Source: Pseudomonas multiresinivorans
GTDB lineage: Bacteria > Pseudomonadota > Gammaproteobacteria > Pseudomonadales > Pseudomonadaceae
Direction of reading: 5' to 3'
Assembly: GCF_012971725.1 (NCBI RefSeq)
Contig: NZ_CP048833.1
Location: 2,666,001 to 2,730,000 of the forward strand
DNA: 64,000 bases
Shown here: in pieces, positions 42,734-53,192 of the stretch
Numbering within the stretch: position 1 is the stretch's first letter
Layout: the number at the start of each line of letters is the position of its first letter
Translations under genes and position numbers: made by a program
Notes under the pieces: generated by a model
Seen by the model: the letters and a program-made list of their open reading frames with translations, nothing else
Database searches by the model: none
What the model was told of the DNA's origin: nothing

Positions 42734-44845
42734 TCAGATTTTCTCGATGCGGGTCTTGCCGGCTGCAACCAGGCGCTCCAGCAGCGGCGCAGGCTGGAAC
42801 CAGCGCTGGCCATAGGTGCCGAGGCTGTCGCGATAGCGGTGGATGCCGTCCAGCACCTTGTCCAGGCCGAGTTGCTCGGCATAGTGCAATGGCCCGCCAA
42901 CCCAGGCGGGGAAACCGTAGCCGTTGGTCCACACCAGATCGATGTCGCCAGCGCGCAGGGCAATGCCTTCGTCGAGCAGCTGAATGCCCTCGTTGATCAG
43001 CATGAACAGGCAACGGTCATGGATTTCCGCATCGCCAATCAGCCTGCGCTCGACTTGCAGTTCACTTGCCAGGCGTTCAGCCAGGGCTACCACTTCATCA
43101 TCGTCACGGCGCTGGCGGCCTTCGTAGAGATAAAAACCGCGGCCAGTCTTCTGTCCGTAGCGTCCCAGGGAGTAGAGCGCGTCGCCGACTCGGTAGTAGC
43201 TCGCGTCGTCGGCGAAGGCCGACCGGTTGGAGTCACGCACCAGGAAATTCACGTCGATCCCGGCCAGGTCGGTCATCGTCAGCGCGCCCATGTTCAGCCC
43301 GAGGTCGGTGAGAACACCGTCCACCCGCGCCGGCGTCGCGCCTTCGAGTACCAGCCGGTGTGCCTCGCGGTTGTAAGGTTCGAGCATGCGGTTGCCGATG
43401 AAGCCGAAGCACACTCCGGAGACTACCGCCACCTTGCCAATGCGCTTGGCCAGCCGGAGTGTGGTCGCCAATACATCGGGCGCGGTTTCACGGGCGCGCA
43501 CCACCTCCAGCAGCCGCATCACGTTGGCCGGACTGAAGAAGTGCAGGCCGATCACGTCCTGCGGTCGGCGCGTCACCGCGGCGATGGCATCGACATCGAG
43601 ACTGGAGGTATTGCTGGCGAGAATTGCGCCGGGCTTGCATACCTCGTCAAGAGTGCGGAACACCTGCTGCTTGATCTCGAGCTTCTCGAACACTGCCTCG
43701 ATCACCAGGTCGGCATCGGCGATATCGGCGTAGTCCAACGTGCCGACGAGCAGTTGCATGCGTTGCTCCAACTGTTCGGCATTCAGCTTGCCACGCGAGA
43801 CGCTGCTCTCGTAATTGCGGCGAACGTTGGCCAGGCCGCGCTCGAGAGCTTCAGACTTCTGCTCGAGGACCACGACGGGAATGCCGGCGTTGGCAAAGTT
43901 CATCGCGATGCCGCCACCCATGGTGCCGGCGCCGATCACCGCGACCTTGGCGACTGGCCTCAGGGCGATATCCTCGGCGATACCGGGAATCCGACCTGCC
44001 TCGCGCTCGGCGAAGAACAGGTGCCGCAGAGCTGCCGATTGCGCGGAGTCCTCGGCCTGCTTGAACAGTGCCAGCTCTCGCTCCAGCCCTGCCTGCAACG
44101 GCAGAACGCAAGCGGCTTCCACCGCGGCAAGCACCAGGCGCGGTGCCAGGCGGTTCTTCCAGCGCGGTTCATGGGTTTGCCGGTACTGCTGGAAAAAGTC
44201 CTCCGCCACGCTCGCGGCAGGCTCGGCGAAGGGTGTCTGCGGGCGGGCCGGGGCCGGGTCGCCCAGCAGATCAAGGGCAAAGGCGCGAGCGGCTTCGACC
44301 AGTGTGTCGGCACTGGCGGCGAGTCGATCCAGCAAGCCCAGTTCCAGAGCCCGGTTGGCGTCGATTGGCAGGCCGGAAATCATCATGTCCAATGCTGGCG
44401 CGACGCCGATCAGACGCGGTAGACGCTGGGTTCCCCCAGCGCCGGGCAGCAAGCCCAGGCTGATTTCCGGAAGGCCCAGGCGCAGTGAGGGTTCGCCGAT
44501 CCGGTAGCCGCAGGCGAGGGCGAGTTCCAGTCCGCCTCCCAGTGCCAGGCCGGACAACGCGGCAATCAGCGGCTTGTCCAACTGGGTGAGGCGACTCAGC
44601 AGATCGGGCAACGAGGGCGCAGCGAACGACGCCGCGCTGCCGAACTCGCTGATGTCTGCGCCCGCGCTGAACAGTTTGCCGTCGCCATGCAAAATGATCG
44701 CGCGCACGCTCGCATCGCTTGCGGCACGCTGGCAGGCATCGAGGACAGCGGCGCGTAATGTCTGGCCGAGGGCGTTGACTGGCGGGCGGGCGAGTGTGAT
44801 GAGGGCCAGGCCGTCCTCGACCTGATAGCGGATCAATGAATTCAT
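42734..44845 (-). CDS. FadB-like enoyl-CoA hydratase/3-hydroxyacyl-CoA dehydrogenase
   Basis: A 703-residue bifunctional enzyme. The start at 44845 (MNSLIRYQVEDGLALITL) has CCGGAG upstream. The N-terminal crotonase domain (to about residue 190) keeps the oxyanion motif FSAGADISEFG and GGGLELALACGYRIGEP/LGLPEISLGLLPGAGGTQ, with both candidate glutamates. The NAD-binding domain begins VAVIGAGTMGGGIAMNFANAG near 297, with the catalytic-histidine segment GLHFFSPANVM and the C-terminal dehydrogenase domains after it. It produces (S)-3-hydroxyacyl intermediates, the opposite stereochemistry to the MaoC-type enzymes in the window, so two beta-oxidation routes coexist. It lies 34 bases after the acyl-CoA dehydrogenase. 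Confidence 0.92.
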   Translation of the reverse strand: MNSLIRYQVEDGLALITLARPPVNALGQTLRAAVLDACQRAASDASVRAIILHGDGKLFSAGADISEFGSAASFAAPSLPDLLSRLTQLDKPLIAALSGLALGGGLELALACGYRIGEPSLRLGLPEISLGLLPGAGGTQRLPRLIGVAPALDMMISGLPIDANRALELGLLDRLAASADTLVEAARAFALDLLGDPAPARPQTPFAEPAASVAEDFFQQYRQTHEPRWKNRLAPRLVLAAVEAACVLPLQAGLERELALFKQAEDSAQSAALRHLFFAEREAGRIPGIAEDIALRPVAKVAVIGAGTMGGGIAMNFANAGIPVVVLEQKSEALERGLANVRRNYESSVSRGKLNAEQLEQRMQLLVGTLDYADIADADLVIEAVFEKLEIKQQVFRTLDEVCKPGAILASNTSSLDVDAIAAVTRRPQDVIGLHFFSPANVMRLLEVVRARETAPDVLATTLRLAKRIGKVAVVSGVCFGFIGNRMLEPYNREAHRLVLEGATPARVDGVLTDLGLNMGALTMTDLAGIDVNFLVRDSNRSAFADDASYYRVGDALYSLGRYGQKTGRGFYLYEGRQRRDDDEVVALAERLASELQVERRLIGDAEIHDRCLFMLINEGIQLLDEGIALRAGDIDLVWTNGYGFPAWVGGPLHYAEQLGLDKVLDGIHRYRDSLGTYGQRWFQPAPLLERLVAAGKTRIEKI

Positions 44846-44879
44846 CGTGGCTCCGGGAAGTGGTGATAGGGAAGGGGAC

Positions 44880-46682
<1,803 letters not shown>

Positions 46683-47111
46683 GGCGTCCTCATCCAGAGT
46701 CGCCCGCAGACTCCGTGATGGAAGAGCGGGCGGTGATGGACGAAGTGAAACGCGAACATGCCGGTCCTCACACCCCCAAGGGTGGCCTTGCAGCCCCTCC
46801 CATTGTGAGGGGAGGGGTGGCGACCTGAGAGACTGTCGCGCTAGTGGTAATTCCAGGACCTTGAGGTGTTTATTGGTGAACCAGTCTGTGTGCCCGTCAA
46901 TGTGCGCACCGTCCTGCATTAGCACTCGCTGACTGTTTTTGATACGAGCGTCAGCTATGGGGCAGAAGGTGCCTCGCTCAGAAGTCAGCTTCCGACCCAA
47001 TGCGGACGCTCATAAACGCCCGCGCACGGTTACAAAGCAACCCGGCCGAAGCTTGAAGCCAATGTTGCGATCTCGCCGCAACCCGTTGGGCTACGGCGAG
47101 GCTGGAACACC
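46683..47111. other. Intergenic region upstream of fad-like operon
   Basis: 429 bases between the acyl-CoA dehydrogenase start and the stop of the TonB receptor, both on the minus strand. It contains a REP-like unit GCCCCTCCCATTGTGAGGGG at 46793-46812 extended to 46821, and an inverted repeat CTCGCCG/CGGCGAG at 47072-47100 close to the receptor stop. The promoter of the fad-like operon should be here, but no clear hexamer pair was found. Confidence 0.5.
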
Positions 47112-49535
47112 TCAGTTCTCGTATCGCAGGGTGATGGCGAAGTTGCGCGGCTCGCCGTAGTAATTGCCCAAGTTCGAGTTATAGATCGAGGCGTAGTATT
47201 TCTTGTCGAACACGTTGTCGAGATTCAGTTGCGCACTCAGGTTGCGGCTGATCTGGTAGTTGGCGTTCAGACCGACTAGGTTGTAAGCGCCTTGCTCCAC
47301 GTTGCCCAGGTAGACCTTGCTCTGATGGTAGAGGTCGCCGCCCACGCGCCAGTCGCTCAACTCTCCGGGAAGACGATAGCTGCTCGCCAGTTTGAACAAC
47401 CGCTGGGGGGCGGTTTCAGTTGCATAATCAGTGCCCTTGCGGGCACCAGCTACATATTCGGGGTGGCTGTAGGTGTAGCCCACTACCGCATTCCAACCCT
47501 TGAGAATCTCGCCAGACACCTCAGCCTCGAAACCGCGATTGCGTACCTTGCCGCCTTCCTCATAGCAGGTTGAGGTACGCCCCGGCCCGCAAATACGTGC
47601 TGCGCCAGTAACCGCCTGGGGCATATGGCTTTGGTCGACCTGGAAAACCGCCAGCGAGGTATTGAGCAGCCCGTTGTAGAACTCGTTCTTAAGGCCTATT
47701 TCGTAGTTATTTCCAGTGATCGGGTCGAGCAGCTTGTTGTCAATGTCGTAGTTGTTTTGAACCTGATAGATCTCGGTGTAGCTGGCATAAACCGAGGCGC
47801 TGTCAGTCAGGTCATAGACCACACCGGCGTAGGGAATGACTTTTCCGTCTTCCTTGAAGCGGTCCTCATAGTCGGCAGAGGCGTAGTCGACCCAGCTGAA
47901 GCGGCTGCCAAGGATCACATGCAGGTCGTCGGTGGGGTTCAACCGGGTGGCGGCATACACTCCCTTGTCCTTGCGCACGTTACGGTACTGGATGCGCTCA
48001 TAGCCATAGGTGGGCGAGGCCACTTGCGAAGGGGCGAAATCAAGAATCTCGACCACGCTTGGGTTGTTGTTGTAGCGCGATTCGTTGATGAAGCGATCCT
48101 TGCGTGCGTTAGCGCCGAATACCAGTTCGTGGCGTTGGCCAAGCAGGTAGAACGCGCCGTTCAGCGCCGCATCGAGGCTGATTTGCTCGTCGTCGTATTT
48201 GGTGTCGTTGGTGAACAGGCGGAACTGGTCATTACCAATGTTGTTGCCGTAGAGCCCAAGGAAATCTGCATTTGACCAGGTCAGGTTGGTATTGACCGTC
48301 AGCTTCCAGTCATCGTTGAAGGCATGCTTGATGTCTGCGAATACGGTGCGATTTATTTTGTTCAGGTGGGCCCAGCTCGGCGCAAAGGAGCTGGAGCGCG
48401 ACAGTGGATAGAAGCTGCCATTGAGTTGCGTGGGAAGACCGCCCCAGTCATAGCCACCGTGATAATCCTTTTGCAGCACGGTACCCAGACTTACGGTAGT
48501 GGCTTCGCTCAAGTCGGCTTCACCAATGGCGTAAAAGAGCTGGTTCTCTTTGTCAGCGCGATCTACAAAACTGTTGCCGGCGTTGTACAGCAGCACTGCT
48601 CTGGCGCGCAGTGTTCCCTGTTCGTTCAACGGCCCGCCCACGTCGATCTGGCTGTGGTAGTTGTCCCAGGAGCCAGCGCCGATTTCGGCTTTGAACTTGT
48701 AGGTGTCCGTTGGGCGCTTACGCACCAGGTTGATGGCTGCCGAGGGGTTGCCAGCCCCCTGCATCAGACCGTTTGCGCCGCGAACGAACTCTACACGGTC
48801 GTAGATTGCCATGTTGTTCACCGAGGTCACATCCATCGAGTAACTCTCGGAAATACTCGTTGGCACGCCGTCGTATTGCAGGTCGTTTACCTGGAATCCA
48901 CGAGAAAAGTAACGCGAGCGCTCGGTGCCAAAGTCCTTGGCTGTGCTGATGCCGGTGGCAGCCCTGGCAACGTCCTCCAGAGACTGCATATTCTGATCGT
49001 CCATTTGCTGGCGCGTGACGACGCTGACCGACTGTGGCGTTTCCCGCAGCGAGAGGTTCAGCTTCGTCGCGGTGCTGGAGCTGCCGGTGGTGTAGGAGCC
49101 GGTGCCTTCGGTCACCGACCCCGGGGACAACCCCGAGATAGTCAGAGGTTCCATTTCCAGGGCACCTTCGGCGGCGGGAATGGGCTGGATCAGCCAATTG
49201 CCGCCGGCGCTCCTTCGAGCTGCCAGCCCACTGCCGCTCAGCAGCTGATCCAGGCCACTCTGTACGTCGAATTCTCCATGCAGCGCTGGCGCCTGCTTGC
49301 CCTGGGTCAGTGATGGATCGAAAGGCAGCGTGATCCCGGCAGCCTGGGCAAACCCGTTCAGAGAATCCTCCAGCGCGCCGGCGTGTAGGTCGTAGCGATG
49401 AGTCCCGTTTTGATCAGCGTGCACGCCGATGCTGGCCAGTGACACGACGGCGGTGCTGCTGAGGAGAATGCCGCGAAGGGTGAGGGCGAGGGTGGTGCGA
49501 CGCAATGCTCGCGACGGCGAGGAAAGGGATGGCAT
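47112..49535 (-). CDS. TonB-dependent ferric-siderophore receptor with signalling domain
   Basis: An 807-residue outer-membrane receptor. The start at ATG 49535 has AAGGAG 10 bases upstream. A signal peptide ends at IGVHA. An STN signalling domain follows (RYDLHAGALEDSLNGFAQAAGI and LQQLLSGSGL-like LDQLLSGSGLAARRSAGG), then a linker with LEMEPLTISGL, the plug (RETPQSVSVVTRQQMDDQN, GRGF-like FSRGFQVNDLQYDGVP) and a 22-strand barrel. The layout is that of FpvA/FoxA-type transducers, which signal to FecR and FecI. The last residues are LRYEN, not the usual terminal aromatic. The codon use is less GC-rich than the flanking fad genes. The ligand is a ferric siderophore of unknown type. Confidence 0.9.
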   Translation of the reverse strand: MPSLSSPSRALRRTTLALTLRGILLSSTAVVSLASIGVHADQNGTHRYDLHAGALEDSLNGFAQAAGITLPFDPSLTQGKQAPALHGEFDVQSGLDQLLSGSGLAARRSAGGNWLIQPIPAAEGALEMEPLTISGLSPGSVTEGTGSYTTGSSSTATKLNLSLRETPQSVSVVTRQQMDDQNMQSLEDVARAATGISTAKDFGTERSRYFSRGFQVNDLQYDGVPTSISESYSMDVTSVNNMAIYDRVEFVRGANGLMQGAGNPSAAINLVRKRPTDTYKFKAEIGAGSWDNYHSQIDVGGPLNEQGTLRARAVLLYNAGNSFVDRADKENQLFYAIGEADLSEATTVSLGTVLQKDYHGGYDWGGLPTQLNGSFYPLSRSSSFAPSWAHLNKINRTVFADIKHAFNDDWKLTVNTNLTWSNADFLGLYGNNIGNDQFRLFTNDTKYDDEQISLDAALNGAFYLLGQRHELVFGANARKDRFINESRYNNNPSVVEILDFAPSQVASPTYGYERIQYRNVRKDKGVYAATRLNPTDDLHVILGSRFSWVDYASADYEDRFKEDGKVIPYAGVVYDLTDSASVYASYTEIYQVQNNYDIDNKLLDPITGNNYEIGLKNEFYNGLLNTSLAVFQVDQSHMPQAVTGAARICGPGRTSTCYEEGGKVRNRGFEAEVSGEILKGWNAVVGYTYSHPEYVAGARKGTDYATETAPQRLFKLASSYRLPGELSDWRVGGDLYHQSKVYLGNVEQGAYNLVGLNANYQISRNLSAQLNLDNVFDKKYYASIYNSNLGNYYGEPRNFAITLRYEN

Positions 49536-49599
49536 GGACAACAAGCTCCTTGGCAATGGCAGTGTGTTTTCTTGTCTGCCGAAGGGCTCGGAAAAAACC

Positions 49600-49618
49600 G
49601 TAATCGTTATCGAGAATT
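49600..49618 (-). promoter_or_regulatory. Possible Fur site before receptor gene
   Basis: On the minus strand ATTCTCGATAACGATTAC contains two GATAAT-like hexamers in tandem (GATAAC, GATTAC) between fecR and the receptor start. The match to the Fur consensus is partial. Confidence 0.35.
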
Positions 49619-49631
49619 TTTTGCATTGAGC

Positions 49632-50606
49632 TCAGCGAGCGACGATGCGAATCCACAGCGGCGTGAAGCGCTGGACGCGCAGCGGCATCGAATCGGCGAG
49701 GGCGTCGAGGACGTCATCGATGCTGTCGAGCTGGAATACGCCGGAGACCTCCAGCGCAGCAATCGACGGGTCGCAGCTGAGCCATCCCTGGCGATAGCGC
49801 CCTAGCTCCTCGATCAGGTCGGCCATGCGCATGCGCTTCGCCACAAGCTGGCCGCGTGTCCAGGCGCTGGCATTCATGGTGCTGTGTTCGACCCGTCGGG
49901 TGCCTGAGCCGAAGATCAGGTATTCCTCGCCCGCCAACACCCGGATCGGCTGTGCGTCTGCGCGATGGATAGCGACGATCCCGTCCTCGACCCGCAAGCG
50001 CGTTCCTTCGGCTTCATCGCGCACTGCAAAGGCGGTGCCGATGGCCTGTAGTCGAACATGGCGGCTCTCCACCCATAGGCTGCGATAACCCGCCGGTGCC
50101 TCGCTGTCCTTGCCCGAGTCGATGAAGATCTCGCCGCGCAGCAATGCGATCATCCGGCGCTGTGCGGTGAAGCGCACGTCCACCGCGCTGGAGGTATTGA
50201 GCTGCAGACGAGTGCCGTCGCTCAGGAGGAACTGCTGATGCTCACCAACACCGGTGACGTAGTCCGCCCCCCAGGTTGCTAGCGGGCGCTCACGCAGTCC
50301 CCAGCCACTGAGGCTGCCGATTGCCACGCCAAAGCCCAGCACCTTGAGTGCCTGGCGGCGGCCGTGACGCTTGCCCTGCAGGCGTTGCAGGATGTCCAGT
50401 GCGACACCGCCGGGTAGTTCGGCCATGCGTCCGAAGGCCGACTCGCTGGACTGCAAGGCTTGCCAGGCGGTTTCGTGAATAGGATCTGCCTGCCGCCAGA
50501 GCAGGCAGGCCGTCTGCGTTTGCTCGTCCGCATAGCCCGATTGCAGACGCACCAGCCAGCCGATGGCCTGGTCGAGTACTGCGTCCGGCAGTTCCCTGGT
50601 GCTCAT
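49632..50606 (-). CDS. FecR-family anti-sigma/regulator
   Basis: A 324-residue inner-membrane signal transducer. The N-terminal DUF4880 part (AVLDQAIGWLVRLQSGYADEQTQTACLLWRQADP, in part) faces the cytoplasm. A weakly hydrophobic segment near residues 85-105 (ALKVLGFGVAIGSLSGWGL) is the likely membrane helix, and the periplasmic FecR domain (LQLNTSSAVDVRFTAQRRMIALLRGE) follows. It contacts the receptor's STN domain and controls FecI. Its start overlaps the sigma factor stop by four bases (ATGA), so they are coupled. Confidence 0.9.
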   Translation of the reverse strand: MSTRELPDAVLDQAIGWLVRLQSGYADEQTQTACLLWRQADPIHETAWQALQSSESAFGRMAELPGGVALDILQRLQGKRHGRRQALKVLGFGVAIGSLSGWGLRERPLATWGADYVTGVGEHQQFLLSDGTRLQLNTSSAVDVRFTAQRRMIALLRGEIFIDSGKDSEAPAGYRSLWVESRHVRLQAIGTAFAVRDEAEGTRLRVEDGIVAIHRADAQPIRVLAGEEYLIFGSGTRRVEHSTMNASAWTRGQLVAKRMRMADLIEELGRYRQGWLSCDPSIAALEVSGVFQLDSIDDVLDALADSMPLRVQRFTPLWIRIVAR

Positions 50607-51118
50607 TGCTGTGCCAGAAAGCAGTGGCGAATGGCGGTGGCCATGTACTTCTCCACTGAGCTCAGACTCACGTTCAGGCGCTCGGCTATTTCTTTGTAGC
50701 CCAGGCCCTCGAGCCGTGACAGCAGAAACGCGTTACGTACCTTCGGCGCCAGGCCATCCAGTACCGCATCGATTCGCGCGAGGGTCTCCAGCAGGATCAA
50801 CTGCGACTCTGGGGAGGGCATCTCCGCTTCGGGGAGATGGGCAATGGCTTCCAGATAGGCCTTCTCGACGCGCTGACGGCGCACCCGGTCGATCAGCAAA
50901 CCGCGGGCGACGACGCTCAGCCAAGCACGTGGCTGCCTGACTTCCTGCAGTTGCGTTGGCTTGCCGAGCAGGTGGACAAAAGTGTCGTGGGCCAGGTCGG
51001 CTGCATTGTCTGCGTGGCGCAGGCGTTTGCGCAGCCAGCCGAGTAACCAGGCGTGGTGATCGAGATACAGCGAGTGAATGTCGGCGTGATGGACGCTGGG
51101 AGCGGGCGGAGATGTCAA
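50603..51118 (-). CDS. FecI-family ECF sigma factor
   Basis: A 171-residue extracytoplasmic-function sigma factor. There is no ATG near the natural beginning; TTG at 51118 is placed 7 bases after AAGGA and gives MTSPPAPSVHHADIHSLY. Region 2 is LRHADNAADLAHDTFVHLLG and region 4 is ARIDAVLDGLAPKVRNAFLLSRLEGLGYKEIAERLNVSLSSVEKYM (in parts). It should drive the receptor gene at 49535 when the siderophore is bound. A Fur-type palindrome lies 29 bases upstream. Confidence 0.9.
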   Translation of the reverse strand: MTSPPAPSVHHADIHSLYLDHHAWLLGWLRKRLRHADNAADLAHDTFVHLLGKPTQLQEVRQPRAWLSVVARGLLIDRVRRQRVEKAYLEAIAHLPEAEMPSPESQLILLETLARIDAVLDGLAPKVRNAFLLSRLEGLGYKEIAERLNVSLSSVEKYMATAIRHCFLAQQ

Positions 51119-51453
51119 CGCGAATCCTTGCGTGATAACGGCTTGCAGATGCGAATTTGTCGCATCTTAAGTGGGCGTTATCCAGACGGCAAGAAGGACG
51201 GTTACTGGAAATAGGGAGATGGGGACGCGTTTGGGCTTTCCGAGACTGGTCGATCGCCCTAGCTGAAGAGGGTCTGAGATCGACCCAAAGCTGACTATTA
51301 AAATCAATATCCGGCTACCAGCGCAGAGCCACGCCCTAGTAATGCTCTGGGCTCGACCAAGGATGTGCACTAGGATTGCAACGCCGTACGAGAGAGTCAT
51401 CGAGGACGATGGTCGGCTCCTATAGCCGAGCGCTCATTCAGGGAGGATGGCAA
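51119..51453. other. Divergent intergenic region fecI / unrecognised gene
   Basis: 335 bases, visibly less GC-rich than the left half of the window. It holds the Fur-type palindrome at 51147-51167; the remainder, including the AT-rich CTATTAAAATCAATATCC at about 51293-51310, has no recognised element. Confidence 0.45.
51147..51167. promoter_or_regulatory. Fur-box-like palindrome upstream of fecI
   Basis: AGATGCGA-ATTTG-TCGCATCT, a perfect 8-bp inverted repeat with 5-base centre, 29 bases before the fecI start. It resembles the TGCGAAT...ATTCGCA form of Fur boxes at sigma-factor promoters in Pseudomonas. Confidence 0.65.
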
Positions 51454-52047
51454 TTGAAGATCAATAAGGGGTTGGCGATGGCATTGGCCTGCTCATTTGG
51501 AACAACCGTAAGTGCCGATGAGCTTTACGAGTTCTTCTCCATCGAGTGCATGCCGGAGCTTCGCGCGTTGCGAATATCGTCGGTAGCCATCTGGAATATC
51601 CCTGAGCAGGTTTGGCCAAATGCGCCTATTCAAGACGACCGAGCCGCGTGGCTTAAGGCGAATTGGGCGCTTCACGAGCAAGCTCTGCGTAGGCTGGAGC
51701 GGGAGCGGAACCTATATGTGTTTGGCCAAATGTACGGGATGGCGCAGGGCGATCCGATTCAATGCTCGCTACCCGGACTGCACATCAGCATAGATTCGGA
51801 GAAGATAGAGCGCCCGGATGATGAAATGAAAGGAGTCACTCGGGGGAATCCACGGATAGTTGCAAGCTGGGCCAATGGGAAGGAAGCGTTCACTGCTCGC
51901 CTCTCTCCTGGGGATGATCTGCAAGTATCAGCAGATGAGTACGCCTTGACGATCCTGTACTGCAAACCGGTGGATGCTGGCTCGCCTGTAACCCAAGAAA
52001 AACTACACCGCTGCGTAGAGCGCTTCGAACTGCCTAAAGGCGACTGA
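51454..52047 (+). CDS. unrecognised exported protein
   Basis: I do not recognise this 197-residue protein. The start chosen is TTG 51454, 7 bases after GGGAGG, because it gives a clean signal peptide (KINKGLAMALACSFGTTVSA before DELYEFFS); the frame is open further upstream. The mature part has three to four cysteines (ECMPEL, IQCSLPG, LYCKPV, HRCVERF) that may form disulfides, many aromatic residues and no known motif. Its codon use is clearly less GC-biased than neighbouring operons, which hints at recent acquisition. It stands alone between the divergent fecI promoter and a convergent nitronate monooxygenase-like gene. Confidence 0.6.
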   Translation: MKINKGLAMALACSFGTTVSADELYEFFSIECMPELRALRISSVAIWNIPEQVWPNAPIQDDRAAWLKANWALHEQALRRLERERNLYVFGQMYGMAQGDPIQCSLPGLHISIDSEKIERPDDEMKGVTRGNPRIVASWANGKEAFTARLSPGDDLQVSADEYALTILYCKPVDAGSPVTQEKLHRCVERFELPKGD

Positions 52048-52088
52048 CCCCTCCTTCCAAATGCGGGCCTGCGCCTGACGTTGATCGT

Positions 52089-52149
52089 CCGCTTCTGGCC
52101 GATTGTTGCCTCTGAGGAGAGGCCGCTTCTGGCCGATTGCCGCCCCTGA
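52089..52149 (+). repeat. Imperfect tandem repeat, 34-base period
   Basis: CCGCTTCTGGCCGATTGTTG (52089 on) and CCGCTTCTGGCCGATTGCCG (52123 on) continue as GCC(T/C)CTGA. An inverted copy of the GATTG-TGCCTCT part follows (AGAGGCAGCAATCG, to about 52164). It lies between two convergent genes and could form a hairpin. It resembles degenerate intergenic repeats of pseudomonads. Confidence 0.55.
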
Positions 52150-52193
52150 CTAGAGGCAGCAATCGAAGCTGAGCTTGAACTCCATGCTTTCGA

Positions 52194-53192
52194 TCACCCG
52201 TTGCACCTCAGATCTTCAAGGCGCCGCATCGCATGACGCGCATCATCAAGCACTGAATCAAAAATGGCTTCCACGCTTTGCACAGCGTTAGCAAATACGA
52301 TCGATGGGCCGCAATCGAGCATGCCTTGGTGGCTATCCCCTGTCTTGTAGGCGTGAGTGGTTAGCGTGCCCATGACGTGAGGGCGATAGCTTTCGAAATC
52401 GCTCGCTCCCGCCGCGTCCAATGCTGCAACAGCCTTGGCGCTGTCGTTGTTCAGGACTCGGTGATGTTGCCGCAAGCCGGTCTTCACGATGATGCTTTCT
52501 GTGCCGTCGCTCTGAACCAGTCGTTCCTTGTACTGGCGGTGAATCCACAGCTCCTCGGCTACCAGCATTCGCGACCCCATCAGGATTGCATCGGCTCCCA
52601 TCATCAGGGTCGCCGCCAGTTGTCTTCCTGCACCGATCCCACCACCGATAACCACAGGGATGGAAACCTCTTTCGGTGCGTGGGCGGCTTGAACCATGCT
52701 GCTGATGCCGTAGGTTCCGGGATGGCCGCCGCAATCATTGCCAACTACGATTACCGCGTCCACGCCAAGACGCGCGGCTGATCGCGCGTAGCGAACCGCC
52801 GGAACCTTGTGCAGAACCTTGATACCCGCTTCTCGCAGCGCTGGCAGGACTTCCTCGGGGCTTCCACCTGAAGTCTCGACACAGAGCACTTCTTCCTCGG
52901 CAAGAATCCTCATCTGCTGCCGCAAGCGCTCAGCTGCGTTGGCCTGGCCAGAAAGGTAGAGGTTCACCCCGAATCCTTTTCCCGAGGTGAGGCTACGACA
53001 CCGACGAAGTTGCTCCCGGAATTCGTCTAGATCGGAAAATCCGGCAGCAACCACAAATCCCATCCCGCCTGCGTTGACCACAGCCGCGACGTAGCTCGCG
53101 TCTGAGGCGCTGGGGCCCATACCGCCGCAAAGAATGGGATGACGGATACCAAGCATCTCGGTAATGCGAGTTCTGAACAGCTGATTACGCAT
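52194..53192 (-). CDS. nitronate monooxygenase-like FMN protein
   Basis: A 332-residue TIM-barrel flavoprotein of the 2-nitropropane dioxygenase/nitronate monooxygenase family, which oxidises alkyl nitronates or, in relatives, reduces enoyl groups. The start at ATG 53192 has GGAG at 5 bases; a GTG 6 bases upstream is poorly spaced. Motifs: HPILCGGMGPSASDASYVAAVVNAGGMG at the N-terminus, VIVVGNDCGGHPG and VVIGGGIGAGRQLAATLMMGADAILMGSRM (in parts) for FMN phosphate. The usual E(A/C)GGH of the group is NDCGGHPG here. It has its own promoter with an operator-like palindrome in the spacer. Confidence 0.8.
   Translation of the reverse strand: MRNQLFRTRITEMLGIRHPILCGGMGPSASDASYVAAVVNAGGMGFVVAAGFSDLDEFREQLRRCRSLTSGKGFGVNLYLSGQANAAERLRQQMRILAEEEVLCVETSGGSPEEVLPALREAGIKVLHKVPAVRYARSAARLGVDAVIVVGNDCGGHPGTYGISSMVQAAHAPKEVSIPVVIGGGIGAGRQLAATLMMGADAILMGSRMLVAEELWIHRQYKERLVQSDGTESIIVKTGLRQHHRVLNNDSAKAVAALDAAGASDFESYRPHVMGTLTTHAYKTGDSHQGMLDCGPSIVFANAVQSVEAIFDSVLDDARHAMRRLEDLRCNG

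Noticed and set aside
42728..44422. A 564-codon plus-strand frame
   Set aside because: Antisense to the FadB-like gene, which has complete catalytic motifs on the other strand.
49536..49556. TTG start seven codons upstream for the TonB receptor
   Set aside because: The AAGGAG site lies after that codon, so the ATG at 49535 is the start.
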